NCBI GenBank assembly: GCA_009733575.1
Contig: ML769505.1
Location: 79,567 to 143,566 of the forward strand
Reading direction: 5' to 3'
Length of the DNA: 64,000 nucleotides
Source: Gymnopus androsaceus JB14
Taxonomy: Eukaryota; Basidiomycota; Agaricomycetes; Agaricales; Omphalotaceae
Positions 47,198 through 58,500 of the stretch are shown here, piece by piece. Within the stretch, counting starts at the first letter, position 1. The number at the start of each line of letters is the position of its first letter. Made by a program: the position numbers and the translations under genes. The notes beneath the pieces are model-generated. The model was not told where the DNA came from and did not search any database. It saw only the letters and a list, made by a program, of their open reading frames with translations.

Positions 47198-48515
47198 TTA
47201 TTCAATAACAGAAGACAGAAGACAGAAAAGAACACGTACAGCGAAAAATCCTTCACCCAACTTTGACGCCGAGTCTAATCCTAACATCAAAGCACTCATC
47301 GCAAACTGCCAGCAATCAACAGGGAAGGGCGAGAAAGGATGTCCAATATCCGTAATTTCTGGTGCTTTCAGCATGAGCTGTGATCTCTTCGAGTCTGATC
47401 CTGAATCAACAGTGCTAGTGAAAAACTGCTCCCCGAAACAGAATCGGTCCACAGGGAGAGTATTGGCTGGGAAGGAGACTGCGTAGTCAAAGTTGGTGAT
47501 GTAGACGCGAAATTGGCCTGTGAGAGGGCGAGATTGCGAATCGGAAAGAGGTGGAGAGTCAATAAGAAAGCTGCTGAAAGTGACGTGCTATTTGTTGAAT
47601 GGTGAGAGAAGAGATCACTGTGGAGGCGAGAGAGAGTCTTACGAGGATGAGCGATGAGGTTTTCGTGAAGGAATTCGAGTGCCTAGGTTCGCCAAATGGA
47701 TCGTTATGGTTATCCTAGCTGATACGAACCAATCAACATACCTCTAGGCATTGCGCGAATATTTCTAGCATATCTCTCTCCAGCATAAAGGGCAGTGTAG
47801 TCGGTTCAAATGTATCTGCGAGACTAGCTGTAACCCGAGGAAAGACGCCTAGCACGATATCTTGCAACACAATCTCTCTGAACATAGGAACGAGCATGAT
47901 TGGAGCGTATCAGCGCCTCAGGCGCAGTTGCAATCTGACGGAGGATTTTCAGAGAACGTAGACCTTCTCCGCCTAGGAGATATGACTCGAATGACCACAT
48001 CTCCATGGTCGTGGCGTGCTGGCCAGAGAATTTTTCTCTAAGAAACACACAGAGCGTCAGAAACAGAGACTAATTGAGGACAACATTGTCACTCACCGGA
48101 GTAGCTAGCCCGCCTAGACCTAAAACTGCGCCCGGACCTCCGCCTACTTTCTGTGCAGAGGACAGCAGACCAGGAAGGGGTGTACAGAAAACCATTAGCC
48201 ATACCATAATCCCATCCTGGAGGAGAAAGAGTCCCAGGTCGTACATGATCAAACGACCAAAGTTTATATCCATGACCAGCGAGGAACTTGCGGAGGTAGT
48301 TCCAAGATGTGATATAGCGAGCGTTCATTCGCCATTCGGTCAGATCTTGAGGAAGCTAAGTGACATAATGAGGAGATGATATCAAACTGTGAGCAATAGC
48401 CTACCTTCTTCCTGAGGTGCTCAACTGAAATAGGTCCAGTATGCGTATGCGTATCGGAGCCAGATCTCCAGGAGAATATCCAGAATCCAGTCAATAAACC
48501 CGTTACAAGAATCAA
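47198..48515 (-). pseudogene. Fungal protein-kinase-like protein, frameshifted
   Basis: Reading leftward from 48515: a hydrophobic helix LILVTGLLTGFWIFSW, an intron (GTAGGC to CACTTAG), then LPQDLTEWRMNARYITSWNY and LRKFLAGHGYKLWSF. The glycine-rich segment GGGPGAVLGLGGLATP may stand for a nucleotide loop. Next comes LGGEGLRSLKILRQIATAPE (ATP-lobe-like), VLQDIVLGVFPRVTASLADT, and ALEFLHENLIAH. The C-lobe reads FRVYITNFDYAVSFPANTLP and LMLKAPEITDIGHPFSPFPV-DCWQF, equivalent to DFG and APE motifs with an altered DFG (NFD). One-base frame changes near 48190, 47990 and 47890 prevent a continuous product. Such kinase-like proteins are abundant in Agaricomycetes and often degenerate. Confidence 0.6.
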
Positions 48516-49893
48516 CGATAGGATACACTAGCATTCGATGATGAAGATGAAAGCAGAGTTACCGCTGTGGGTCCATTGGAAGGCGTCTTTTATTAATTAA
48601 ATCCAGCAGGTACCCACGCAGAAGACTGCTTCGTTACAGCATGGTAACTATAGATTTGACTCCTGAATGCTTCAAGGTGGTTGCACGTCTGAAGCGAGCG
48701 CTGTCGAACCCAAAGGTGTGAGTATACCAGGAGCAGAGTACAGGAGCATATCACTTTGAAGCGCCCATTATTATTATTCGGCGCTTAGTGGGCGCTTGAG
48801 GTTCTTTTGCATCGCGCATTTTTCCGCTTTTTCGCTTCTATCTTTGCTTAATCCATGTCCTTATTGCAATATGACCGACGAGATTTCAGGCTACTTCTGA
48901 CAACTTGAAATCAGGGTAAAAGACGGAAGGCTAAGAATTTGAGGAAGAGGACGACGTTTCCGACGATTAGGATATGTTTTTGAGGGGTCTTGGCAGATAT
49001 TCTGAAGCCAGTTGAGCTCGAGGTGTGTATTTTCATCAGAAGGATCTCAATCATCTCAGCTAACTATTTATTTTAGCTCTTCCTACAGATAACCAGAAAA
49101 TCATTGATACATTATCGGCTACACATCGCGACCATGAATGAGCCTACAAGATACTCCCAAATTGCAAAACAGATATGGTTTGTTAAGGACGAGATGGGCG
49201 AAGTTCAACAGTACCGATTCTCTTATAAAATGTATATATGTCCAACTGTGCTCTTAAATCCGCGCTGGTTTACATAGTCCTGAAGGAAAGTAGCCTCGTC
49301 AACGCTCTAAATGCTTTCGCTTGCTCGTATTCATACGACTCAGACACAATCAAAATCCTTCACCACCGCAGCCAGTGATGCTTCCAAAGTGTCACTGAAT
49401 ACGCAATACGATCGGTATCCTGTCGTCCTCTGTCTTTCGATGGTGTCGTCGGAGCTCTGTCATCGCATGGTCAGGAATTTCCTTGTCGATATGATATTCC
49501 AGAGCGTGTACAGCTATTCGATCTTGAAAAATCATTCAACGCGTGCTGGAGCTTCGCCGCTGAAGAGATATCAGGACGGGTCCGCTTTGCTTTCTCTGTA
49601 GGTGTAGCGATGGTCCTCGATGCTAGGTTCCTGCTGAACAATTTGTCGTTGCAGGTATTTAATTCGTCAAGCTCTCGATAGGCTCCTTTTCACATATCTC
49701 AAGCCTACACACGCTTGTAGAGGTCACTGGTAAGGCATGCCATGCCGCTGATTGACTCTTCAACAATGCCACCGCAGCCCTGGCGCTGCTACCAGTACTA
49801 GCCAAAAATCCGTTTAGGTTTGGCAGATATACGGGCCGGGCTTCGATGCGCTCGTGACAGCGGAACACGTTTTATCTGCTGCTTCCAACACGA
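48516..49893. other. No confident gene
   Basis: Contains GGCGCTTAGTGGGCGCTTGA-type GC-rich palindromes near 48780-48800. A plus-strand frame at 49311-49601 (YPVVLCLSMVSSELCHRMVR) is not identifiable. Confidence 0.3.
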
Positions 49894-50885
49894 ATGGCCA
49901 GCGATCCTCCTACGTTTCTCTACGTTTCTTCAGCTCGCGCGCGAGCTCCGCGATCAGATCTATGATAATGCATTGCTCTTTACGACTACTGGAACACCTC
50001 CACAATCCATTCCTCCGCATCTCGTAGACGCATCCAATCCACCATCTACTTTTTGCACGCTACGATGGCGAATCCCATCCAGTCGAGGTTCTTGTTCAGG
50101 CCTCATGTACTCCTGTCGACAAGTCTATACTGAAATGCTCGAGTCCATCGATAGACACGGTGGTGTCTCCTTTGAGCTTGATCTTGCAGTTATCAAGACA
50201 CGGTCGCTGTCGTTGTCGTTGTCGTTGGACAATGTAAACTCATGGAAAAGGATTCGTCAGGATGCGGAGGAAGATATGGGCGGAATGGGTGGTGCTTCCC
50301 ATATGCACGTATGTTATCCCAAGATGTTCAACCATTCCCGAGCAGACACGAAAATCCCTCCTCTCTTTCCTTCACCCAAATCAAAAGTGCCGGAATATGC
50401 GCGTTTCTTTTAGGATTCAATCCGAGACGCGGTTTTGGTGGTGGGGTACAATCGGCCCTGGTCCATTGACCAAGCAGCTATGCAAGATGATCACGAGATT
50501 TCTGCTGCACGGGCCGTTAGGCTTGCCTAAAGATTCCACATCCGAGCACAAATCGGATTCTAGTAGCGGCAGTAGCTCGAGATGGAGCATAGACACCTTG
50601 TCTATTGAAATCATCAGCGGCATTGGCACGACCTATACGAATCCGTACAATGGTCAAAGTTTTACAGTACCCAGTCGTGTGGTGGAAGATGCGGAACGAG
50701 GAATAGAGGCGCACCTGATCGGTAACCTATGTTTAAGCGGGGCTTTATCTGGTCGAATTAGAGTTGTTAGGCTCCTTGTAGACGGTAAGGTTAAACGGGA
50801 GTGCGTAGTTGACCCAGAAAAGAAGTTTTCGCCCAGGGAAAAGAGCGACTGGGCGCTCTACGGATGCCATTGGGCTATTGAATGA
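49894..50885 (+). pseudogene. FWWWG-type Agaricomycete protein with 10-bp duplication after the start
   Basis: The ATG at 49894 reads MASDPPTFL, after which a tandem pair TACGTTTCTC/TACGTTTCTT (49911-49930) shifts the frame. Counting the decamer once, the protein continues QLARELRDQIYDNALLF, a common start of Agaricomycete families with a LAxELRDxIY head. Next are CSGLMYSCRQVYTEMLESID and SFELDLAVIKTRS, a 79-bp intron (50309-50387, GTATGT to AAAAG) and a second exon with RVSFRIQSETRFWWWGTIGP and LLHGPLG. The end reads KSDWALYGCHWAIE before the stop at 50883-50885. No in-frame ATG exists upstream of QLAREL before a TAG. The function of the family is unknown. A (TGTCGT)n run near 50210 codes for SLSLSL. 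Confidence 0.6.
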
Positions 50886-51020
50886 GATTGTAGTAACCTC
50901 TTTCGACTTTTCGTGTACTTTACTCATTCTCATTCAAAGACTTTTTTTGTATCAAAATAAAATACAAAATTGAAATATACACATGAAATATTTTGAACTT
51001 CGCCGCAGCTCAGCTCAAGC

Positions 51021-51470
51021 TCAAGTGCGAGCTCGGAATTGACGCATGAAAGCTTCCGGTAAACAGCCCGTATCGTTTCTCCGCTCATACACCTCCAATT
51101 TCCCATCCCTACACACAAGACTCAGCCTTCCTTCCTTCCCAGCATCAACAGCAATCTCCCTAATCAACTCCAACGCAACTCTCAACTTCTTCAAATTCAT
51201 CTCAGACATCTTCTCCGCCTTCAACAGTTCTGGATCCTTCCCCAACTCCCGTTTCTGCACTTCAATAAACCGGCCGGATTGATGCACTCCTAGATAGTGG
51301 AAATTGACAATAAATGCAGATGCATGTAAGCCATTGACAAGATGATTGGGATTGTCTCCAAGAGCAGAGTTGTTATCAACTCTCAGGTTCACTTTGCATA
51401 CAGCTGAACACCATTTGAGGTCCTCTATGGATATATCCCAAAATCCATAATTTTGGTGCCTGGAAGGCAT
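51021..51470 (-). CDS. Hypothetical protein, charged C-terminal part
   Basis: An open frame of 149 residues begins MPSRHQNYGFWDISIEDLKW. It contains FIVNFHYLGVHQSGRFIEVQ and a helical Lys/Glu-rich segment, LLKAEKMSEMNLKKLRVALE. It then reads LSLVCRDGKLEVYERRNDTG and ends near a run of Ala/Arg residues. This layout resembles the C-terminal third of a widespread uncharacterised fungal family (LWxSQ..LxxAYHxxGxF), but the match is by pattern only. The coding sequence probably lost its 5' part, because a different, plus-strand coding fragment starts right at its 5' edge. Confidence 0.4.
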   Translation of the reverse strand: MPSRHQNYGFWDISIEDLKWCSAVCKVNLRVDNNSALGDNPNHLVNGLHASAFIVNFHYLGVHQSGRFIEVQKRELGKDPELLKAEKMSEMNLKKLRVALELIREIAVDAGKEGRLSLVCRDGKLEVYERRNDTGCLPEAFMRQFRART

Positions 51471-51599
51471 TGGGAAAGCATATCCATCTGTAGATCAATG
51501 CCTGGAACTTTTGCAACAGGCCCAGGAAGATATGGAAGCAGCTTTATGGATGAGTCAAACAGTGGATGTCAAACCTCACAACCCTGCCACAGTCATTTG
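51460..51599 (+). pseudogene. Short coding fragment, mobile-DNA related
   Basis: One frame reads CLEGIGKAYPSVDQCLELLQ and QAQEDMEAALWMSQTVDVKP, ending HNPATVI and a stop. The composition is protein-like, but there is no start and no family. It abuts the truncated minus-strand gene and precedes the LTR-like element. Confidence 0.3.
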
Positions 51600-51890
51600 A
51601 GGTTGGACAACCTGTGTAGCTTTTGGTCAATAACCTGAAGATTCAACAGAAAAATGAGAAGCTGTGAAGTGATCAGTTAGGGCCTTTTGAGGTTAAAAAC
51701 AGGGACACATACATAGCAACTAGTGCTTCCAACCTGGATGGAAATCCATGACAACATCCATATCAATTAACTCTCATCATGGAAATGAAACAAGATCAAT
51801 GGCATTCTTCCTCCACCTCCAGATTCAGAGATAGTGGAAGGAGGAGATTTTTATGACATGAATGTAATTTTGGACAGCAAGCTGTGAGGG

Positions 51891-52323
51891 TGTTGGAAGA
51901 AGTTACAATACTTGGTATGGTGGAAGGGGTATAATGAGCATCATGATAGTTAGGAGAATGTATTAGAGTTTCGTTCCTAAATAGGAAGTAGCAGCAGTAA
52001 GTCCACACAGGACTTAGTAGTAACGATCACACAGATCGATGGGGGACAACAGTGTTATTACAGGGTATGGTACCTAAGCTTATATACAGTCCTAAGTACA
52101 AACAATATATCAGGCAAGTGGCTACTGCGTGAATATGTGTGGCTACTGTCCATACGGTAAAGTGGGTACTGCGAGAGAGCAAGTGGATACGGCGAGAGAC
52201 TAAGTGGAGTCTGCGAGACAATAACAGTGGAGTGCATGGGATGGTGATACAAACAAGTGGAGACTACGAGAAAGCGTTCCATGTATAGTTCAATAGAATA
52301 TATTTACCTTTGATATTCCAACA
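51891..52323. mobile_element. Probable solo LTR, 433 bp
   Basis: The segment starts TGTTGGAAGAAGTTACAATA and ends GATATTCCAACA, so it has TG..CA ends inside an 8-bp inverted pair TGTTGGAA/TTCCAACA, typical of Copia/Gypsy LTRs. A TATATA box-like motif is at about 52079. The flanking pentamers GAGGG and GAATG are not identical, so the target duplication is absent or eroded. No internal retrotransposon domain is adjacent. Confidence 0.55.
52158..52276. repeat. Degenerate ~22-bp tandem repeats inside the LTR
   Basis: Four or five units follow the pattern AAGTGGRTACTGCGAGAGA: AAGTGGGTACTGCGAGAGAG, AAGTGGATACGGCGAGAGAC, AAGTGGAGTCTGCGAGACAA, and CAAGTGGAGACTACGAGAAA after a gap. Confidence 0.7.
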
Positions 52324-52686
52324 GAATGAAGATGATGTAGTGGGCCCAAGTGGCGAGGCAATTGCTGAACTCCACTGAACTCGCCCTAGCACTCCAAGAT
52401 TTCCACCTCAATATTCCACTCACTATTGGGGTAATGCTGTACAGCTTTTCATTATCAATCACCCCCCTATCAGCCATGTGACCATACTCATTGCTCATTA
52501 CCAGCTGAACAGACTTCCCAGAACATTGATCCCTCTGATTCCCTAACTCACAGGGTACTATTGTCTTTCTTTCTATTCAATTAATCATTATTGTTACATA
52601 CTGAATGGACCCTTACACTTCTTCTTGTTCCTATCACACTTATTGCTGCATGACACCATACTCACCTAGTTTCTTCTTGCACTATT
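52324..52686. other. Spacer between the LTR and the CACAC element
   Basis: No gene seen; no primer-binding-site-like sequence next to the LTR end. Confidence 0.4.
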
Positions 52687-54017
52687 CACACCACCAATAA
52701 TTGTGCTTCAGCTTAGCTGAAGCATTGTGTGAAATTAGGGTTTAAAAGTACGGTTCATTAACTGCTTAAAAACCGCCAACTGCACTGCACTGAACTGCGG
52801 TGCAGATTAAAAAACATTACACCGGTGCAGCGGTTGCACTGCAGTGCAGTTCTCAGTTTTCTAGAATTTGGAAATTCAAATAACCGATAAAAACCGGTGC
52901 AAACCAGTGGTGCACTGGTGCAATTTTCCATACTAAGTAGGTGTGTATATACTTGTAGTATGGTAAGTATTTACTCACAGTGTTTACTTACAGTACTTAC
53001 CAGTATTATAGTAGGTGTTTTACTTGAGTTTCCATGCTTACTGTTACAATACTTACTTACAGTGATTACTTACTAACTAGTAGTAGTATACAGTAAGTAC
53101 TTATGAGCATATATTAATACCAATACCTACTTACAAGTTACAGTCACTTATACTCACTAAGTACTGATGAATATTGCTACCAAATACTAGTGTCAATATT
53201 AGTAGCAACCTTTACTTACTGGAATGACCTCTTTAATACATTTTTGTAGTAAATATACAAGTTGTCAATTTTTGAAGCTACTGAAACTGCAGTTTGAACC
53301 GGTTCTGCACCAGTTTGCACTGATTAGCTGCAGAACCAGTGTAAACCACATAACTGCACTGACCTTGCACCGGTGCAACTTAGAACTGCAGTGCAGTGCA
53401 AGGTTTGCCAAAATTGAGTATTTTTAGCACCAGTGCAGTTTCCAGTTCTCCAAAAATGGCTCTAAAAACTGAACTGCACTGCACTTTGGAACCCTATGTG
53501 AAATGGATTCTTTCAGCAGCTAAAGAAAATGTACTTTTTCAAAGTGGTGTAGAAAATAAATGCTTCATACAACTTATGAAGAAAATATATTTGTACCATC
53601 TGAAGCTTGAAGTTTCTGCGCGTTTCCGAAATAATATTTTTCGGCCAGGATGTGAAGTAACCTGCTTCAGCTGACTTGAAAGCATGAATCACCGAAGCCG
53701 GCTGAATTTATTCATTTCAGGGCTCCCGAAATGGTAGCGGTCACCATTTCAGCTGACCTGAAATGTAATACTTTGGGCGGCATCGGTAGTTTATATTTTT
53801 GGACCGGCTGAAGCAGTTCACATCCAGTCCGAAAAATGATGTTTTGGAAATTTGCAGAAAATTCAAGCTTCAAGTCATCTGAATTAATTTGTTTCTTAAG
53901 CCCTAAGAAATGTTCACTTTCAGTATTCCTCAGAAAAGTTACAGTTTCCTTATGGATTGAAATAATATATTTCTCATAATGCTTCAGTCTGACTGAAGCA
54001 TAATTATTGGCAGTGTG
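52687..54017. mobile_element. CACAC-ended TIR element carrying a nested MITE
   Basis: The left end CACACCACCAATAATTGTGC pairs with the right end, which read inward is CACACTGCCAATAATTATGC. CTTCAG..CTGAAG palindromes follow at both ends. ATT lies outside both ends (52684-52686 and 54018-54020), a 3-bp duplication like that of CACTA or Harbinger groups. The body has many CTTCAGCTGA/CATTTCAGCTGAC motifs. A hAT-type MITE (52736-53496) interrupts it; without that the element is about 560 bp and non-coding. Confidence 0.75.
52736..53496. mobile_element. Second hAT-type MITE, 761 bp, nested
   Basis: Exact TGTGAAAT duplications lie at 52728-52735 and 53497-53504. The ends are TAGGGTTTAAAAGT and, from the right, TAGGGTTCCAAAGTGCAG. 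Dense CACTGCACTG/GTGCAGT repeats lie within 200 bp of each end, as in the copy at 9690-10209. The core (about 52930-53220) is a low-complexity tract of ACTTAC/GTAAGT/TACTT motifs. It has no transposase frame. Confidence 0.88.
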
Positions 54018-54020
54018 ATT

Positions 54021-55596
54021 GTCTTTCCTCTTATTGTCATTGTCTTTTATCCTTATCTTGATCCTTATTGTTGCAAACAGTACTTATAGAGCAGTAGGTA
54101 CTAGGTAGCACCTAGTCCCCTATCTCAACCTCTTGGTCATTGGGAACTAGGTCCATATTTGTACTCTGTACTTTTTCCAATAACTAACTTGCTAATTTGC
54201 TCATTGGGGACTGGATTACCCCTCTGTGCTATCACAGGCTGTTGAGATCACCACCTTCTCCATCACCTTCACACCTGCTCTATTTTTGATGCAAGGTACT
54301 CCTCTTTGCATTGATGCTTAGTCATCAACCTGCTTCTAGTCTTGTTGTGGCAATGTATTGGTTTCCAGTCATACAGACTCATACTAGAATATGAATACAA
54401 TGTTATTCTGATTCTCTATAGTTGATTCTTGCTTCATTTGAGCCAATATATTTGCTGTAATATGAGCATTAAATCTTGGAATAACAGTGTAATTTTTTGA
54501 ATAAAATTGCATTTCAAGTGAATACTTTGCCTATTTTATCAAGGGACCTTTCTAACAGGTATTAAATTGAATAACCTGCATAATTTGCAAAAAGGGACTA
54601 TATTATGATTTTTTGCCTACACTTTGCTGAACTTTGCCAAACCTTTGTCTCATTCTGACACTCTTTGCTAATGTAGGTCTTCCTGATGGAGATTGGCAAA
54701 CAGAATACAGACATAAACCTAGAAGTGAAAAATACCCAGAAGCGAAAAATTTGATATTTGAGCCATATAGAATACATTTTAGGATGCAGTTGTTTTTATA
54801 CGACATCCAGGAGGGTTTACGGACATGACTACGATAGCTTGCATCTATAAAATCTTTCATATATATGATCATATATGAACACTATGCCAAAAATGCGATT
54901 TTTCTGATTGTTGAAATATTATGAGTTGTATCATGAAGTATGTGGTATTTTTGGGCATGTAGCACATTCAAACTACTCTATGAGCATGCTAAGTCATGCT
55001 ACAAACAATCCCGAAGGGATGCACCTGTGTAGCAGTTCAATTAACTCAAACTTTCGCTTCTGGGTTTTGGGCAGTTTTTGACAGCAAAAAGAAATTTATT
55101 TATGATGACTTTTGAAGGCCCTCAGAAAATTTGATAAAATCAGATTATAATCCTTGCATACTATATGACCTATAGAAAAAAAAGAATCAAGAAAAACCAT
55201 GCAGAATTGCCCTGAATATATTAATTTCTTAGAATTTTTCACTTCTGGGTTTGCTTCTGTAAGTATTCCGAATTGACACCGCTATGAAAACAAGAAATAT
55301 AGCTATTGACTAATGTTGAAATGGAACATAGCTTTTAAAATCATGTATAATGGTAAAAGCAGAAGCAAGAGTAAATATTTACCCATTCACAAATTAACCA
55401 CAGATTGATTTGTTACAGACTAACAAAATGGCCACTTGGAAAAATTGGCCAGGTATCATCATTTCTGTGAAGAAAATTGAATGCAGTCACTTGTAAATAT
55501 GTATGCTTGCATGATCCATGCTCTCAAAGAGCTTTAAATGGTACATAAAAGCACAATGAATTTTTATAAAGGAAATGTTGTACTTAGAGTATAAAT
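54021..55596. other. AT-rich stretch downstream of the receptor gene
   Basis: No convincing gene. A frame at 54634-54828 (GLPDGDWQTEYRHKPRSEKY) is short and isolated. Probably the 3' flank of the receptor plus old repeat sequence. Confidence 0.4.
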
Positions 55597-58500
55597 TTAC
55601 TCAATAAGATTAATAAAGCTCAGCTCAGCATGCTTTGACAGCTCTGACAGGCAATGGACTGCTACACATCTGATATCTGCATCTTCATCTTTCGAGGACT
55701 CCAGGACTTGTGACAGGGCAGTGACAATACAGGAATGGAGTCTCTCTAAACCTTCTGTCAAAATGGCTTCTATAAATTATTAACCTGGAGAGGGCCTCAC
55801 CATGCTTTGCAAGCTTAGACAGGCATCTCACTGCTGCCCTTCTGACATCTGAATTTTTATCTCTTAAGGACTTCAGAATTCTTGACAGGCCAGTTGCAAT
55901 GGGAGGATGGAATATCTCTAGACTTTGTATTACAGTGGTTTCAATGAACATAAACCTGGACAGGGGCTCACCATATTTTACAAGCTCAGACAGACAAATA
56001 GCTGCTGCTCTCCTGACATCTGATGATGCATCTTTCAAGGACTCCAGAATTGTTGAGAGAGCAGTTAAGATAGTGCTATGGAATTTCTCTGGACTTGGAA
56101 TTACTATAGTTTCTATGAACCTCAACTTGGACAAGGACTCACCATGCTTTGTCAGTTTAGAGAGGCAATTAAGTACTGCTTCTCTGGTATACCAGCTGAC
56201 ATCTTTCAGACATTTCAGAATCATTGATAGAGCTGCCGAGATGGTGGGATGAAATTTTTCTAAACCTGCAGTTAGAATGGGTTCCAGGAAATCTGAACTT
56301 GGAAAGGAGGTCACCATGCTTTGCAATCTCAGACAAGCAATATACTACTGCCTTTCTGACAGTTGAATCATGATCTTCCAAGGACTGCAGAGTCCTTGAC
56401 AGAGCTGTTTCAATCAGGGGATGGAATCTCTCTCAACCTCCTGTAAGCATGGCTTTCATAAAATACTAACTTGTGAGAGAAGCTCACCATGCTTTGCAAG
56501 CTCATGCAAAAAATTCACTACTGCCGCTCTGACATACCACTGGAGATCCTCCATAAGTTCCAGAATTTTTGGCAGGGCAGTTACAATGGGGAAATGAAAT
56601 TTCTCTGGACTTTAATTTAGAGTAGTTTCTATGAATGTAAACTTGGCCAGCAACTTGCCATGTTTTGCAAGCTCAGACAGACAATTAATTGCTTCATATC
56701 TCCATTGTGACTCCACATGTTTTAACAGTTGTGTAATGCTTGACAGTAAAGTTGAGACAATGCTTTGGAATTTGTCTAGAGCTGATGTTGGGGTACTTTT
56801 CTATGAAATACAACCTGGAACAGGAGCTCACCATGATTTGCAAGCTCAGGCAGACAATTAATCGCTGCCCTTCTAACATCTGAATTTTCAATATTGAAGG
56901 ACTCCAGAATTCTTTCCAGGACAGCAGCAATGGGGAGATGGAGTTTTTCTGAACCTCCTGTTAGAATGCGTTGCATGAATCATTAACTTGGAGACTAGCT
57001 GACCATTTTTTGCAAGCTCAGGCAGACAACTCACTGCCACCATTCTGATAACTGAATCTTTATCTTGTAAGGACTCTAGAATTCCTGACAGGGCAGCTGC
57101 AATGGGGGAATGGTGCTTCTTTGAATCTCCTGTGGGCTGTTAGAAGGGCTTCCATGAAATATCTACTTGGATGTAAGCTGACCATATTTTGCAAGCTCAG
57201 GCAGACAGTTCACTGTCACAATTCTGACACCTGAATCTTGTAAAGGCTCCAAGATCCTTGGTAGGGCAGATACAATGGGCAGATGGAGTGTCTCTAAACC
57301 ACTTGTTAGAGTGGCTTCCGTGAAATATCAACTTGGAGAAGACCTCACCATGCTTTGCAAGCTCAGACAGACAATTAACTACTGTATATCCAACATGAGA
57401 TTTCAGGTCTTTCAACAGCGCTGGAAGGTTTGACAGGACAGTTGAGACAATGCCTTGGAACTTATCTAGACTTGATGTTGCAGTACTTCTCTATGAAATA
57501 TAACCTGGGATAGGAGCTCACCATACTTTGCAAGCTCAGGCAGACAACTAATTGCTGCCATTCTGATATCTGTATGTTCAATGTTCAAAGATTCCAGAAT
57601 TATTTCCAGGGCAGCTACAATGGGGAGATGAAATTTTTCTGAACCTCCTGTTAGAATGGCTTGCATGAACTATTCACTTGGAGACTAGCTGACCATGCTT
57701 TGCCAGCTCAGGCAGACAACTCATTACTGCACTTCTGACATAAGATTTTTCATCTTTCAAGAGCTCCAGAATTCTTGAAAGAGCAGCTGCAATGGGGGGA
57801 TGGAATATCTCTAAACCACCTGTTAGAGTGGTTTGGATAAAATGTCAGCTTTGAGAGGAGCTCACCATGCTTTGCAAGCTCAGATAGACATTTGACTGCT
57901 GAAATTCTGACAAAGGAATTTGAATCTTCCAAGGCCTCCAGAATGTTCAACAGGGCATTTGCAATGAGGGGTTGGTATTTCTCTAAATTTCCTGTTAGAG
58001 TGGCTTCCGTGAAATCTGAACCCGGACAGGGAATCACCGTGTTTTGCAAGCTCGCAGAGACAATTAACTGCTGCCTCTCTGGTATACCCCTTTACATCAC
58101 TCAGAAGCTCCAGGATTATTGAAAGAGCAGCTGAGATGGCGGCATGGATTTTTTCTATACCTTCATTTAAAATGGCTTTCTGAAGATACAAATTTGGAGA
58201 GGAGCTTACCATGTTTTGCAAGCTTAGACAGACAATCAATGGTTACCTGCCTAACATGTAAACATTGATCTTCCAACAACTCCTGTATTCTTTTGGACAG
58301 GGCAGTTGCAATGGGGAAATGGAATTTCTCTCAACCTCTAGTTAGAATAGGTTTCACGTAATTTCTTCAAGAGGAGCTCACCATGCTTTGCAACCTCAGA
58401 CAAAAAATGAACTGCTGCCATTCTGACACGCGAATTTTCATCTTTTAAAGACATCAGAATTCTTGACTGCGCAATCCCAATGAGAGAATGAAATTTATCT

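Noticed and set aside
51021..51470. Assignment to a geranylgeranyl pyrophosphate synthetase-labelled fungal family
   Set aside because: Only a loose pattern match; that family label is itself historical, so no function is claimed.
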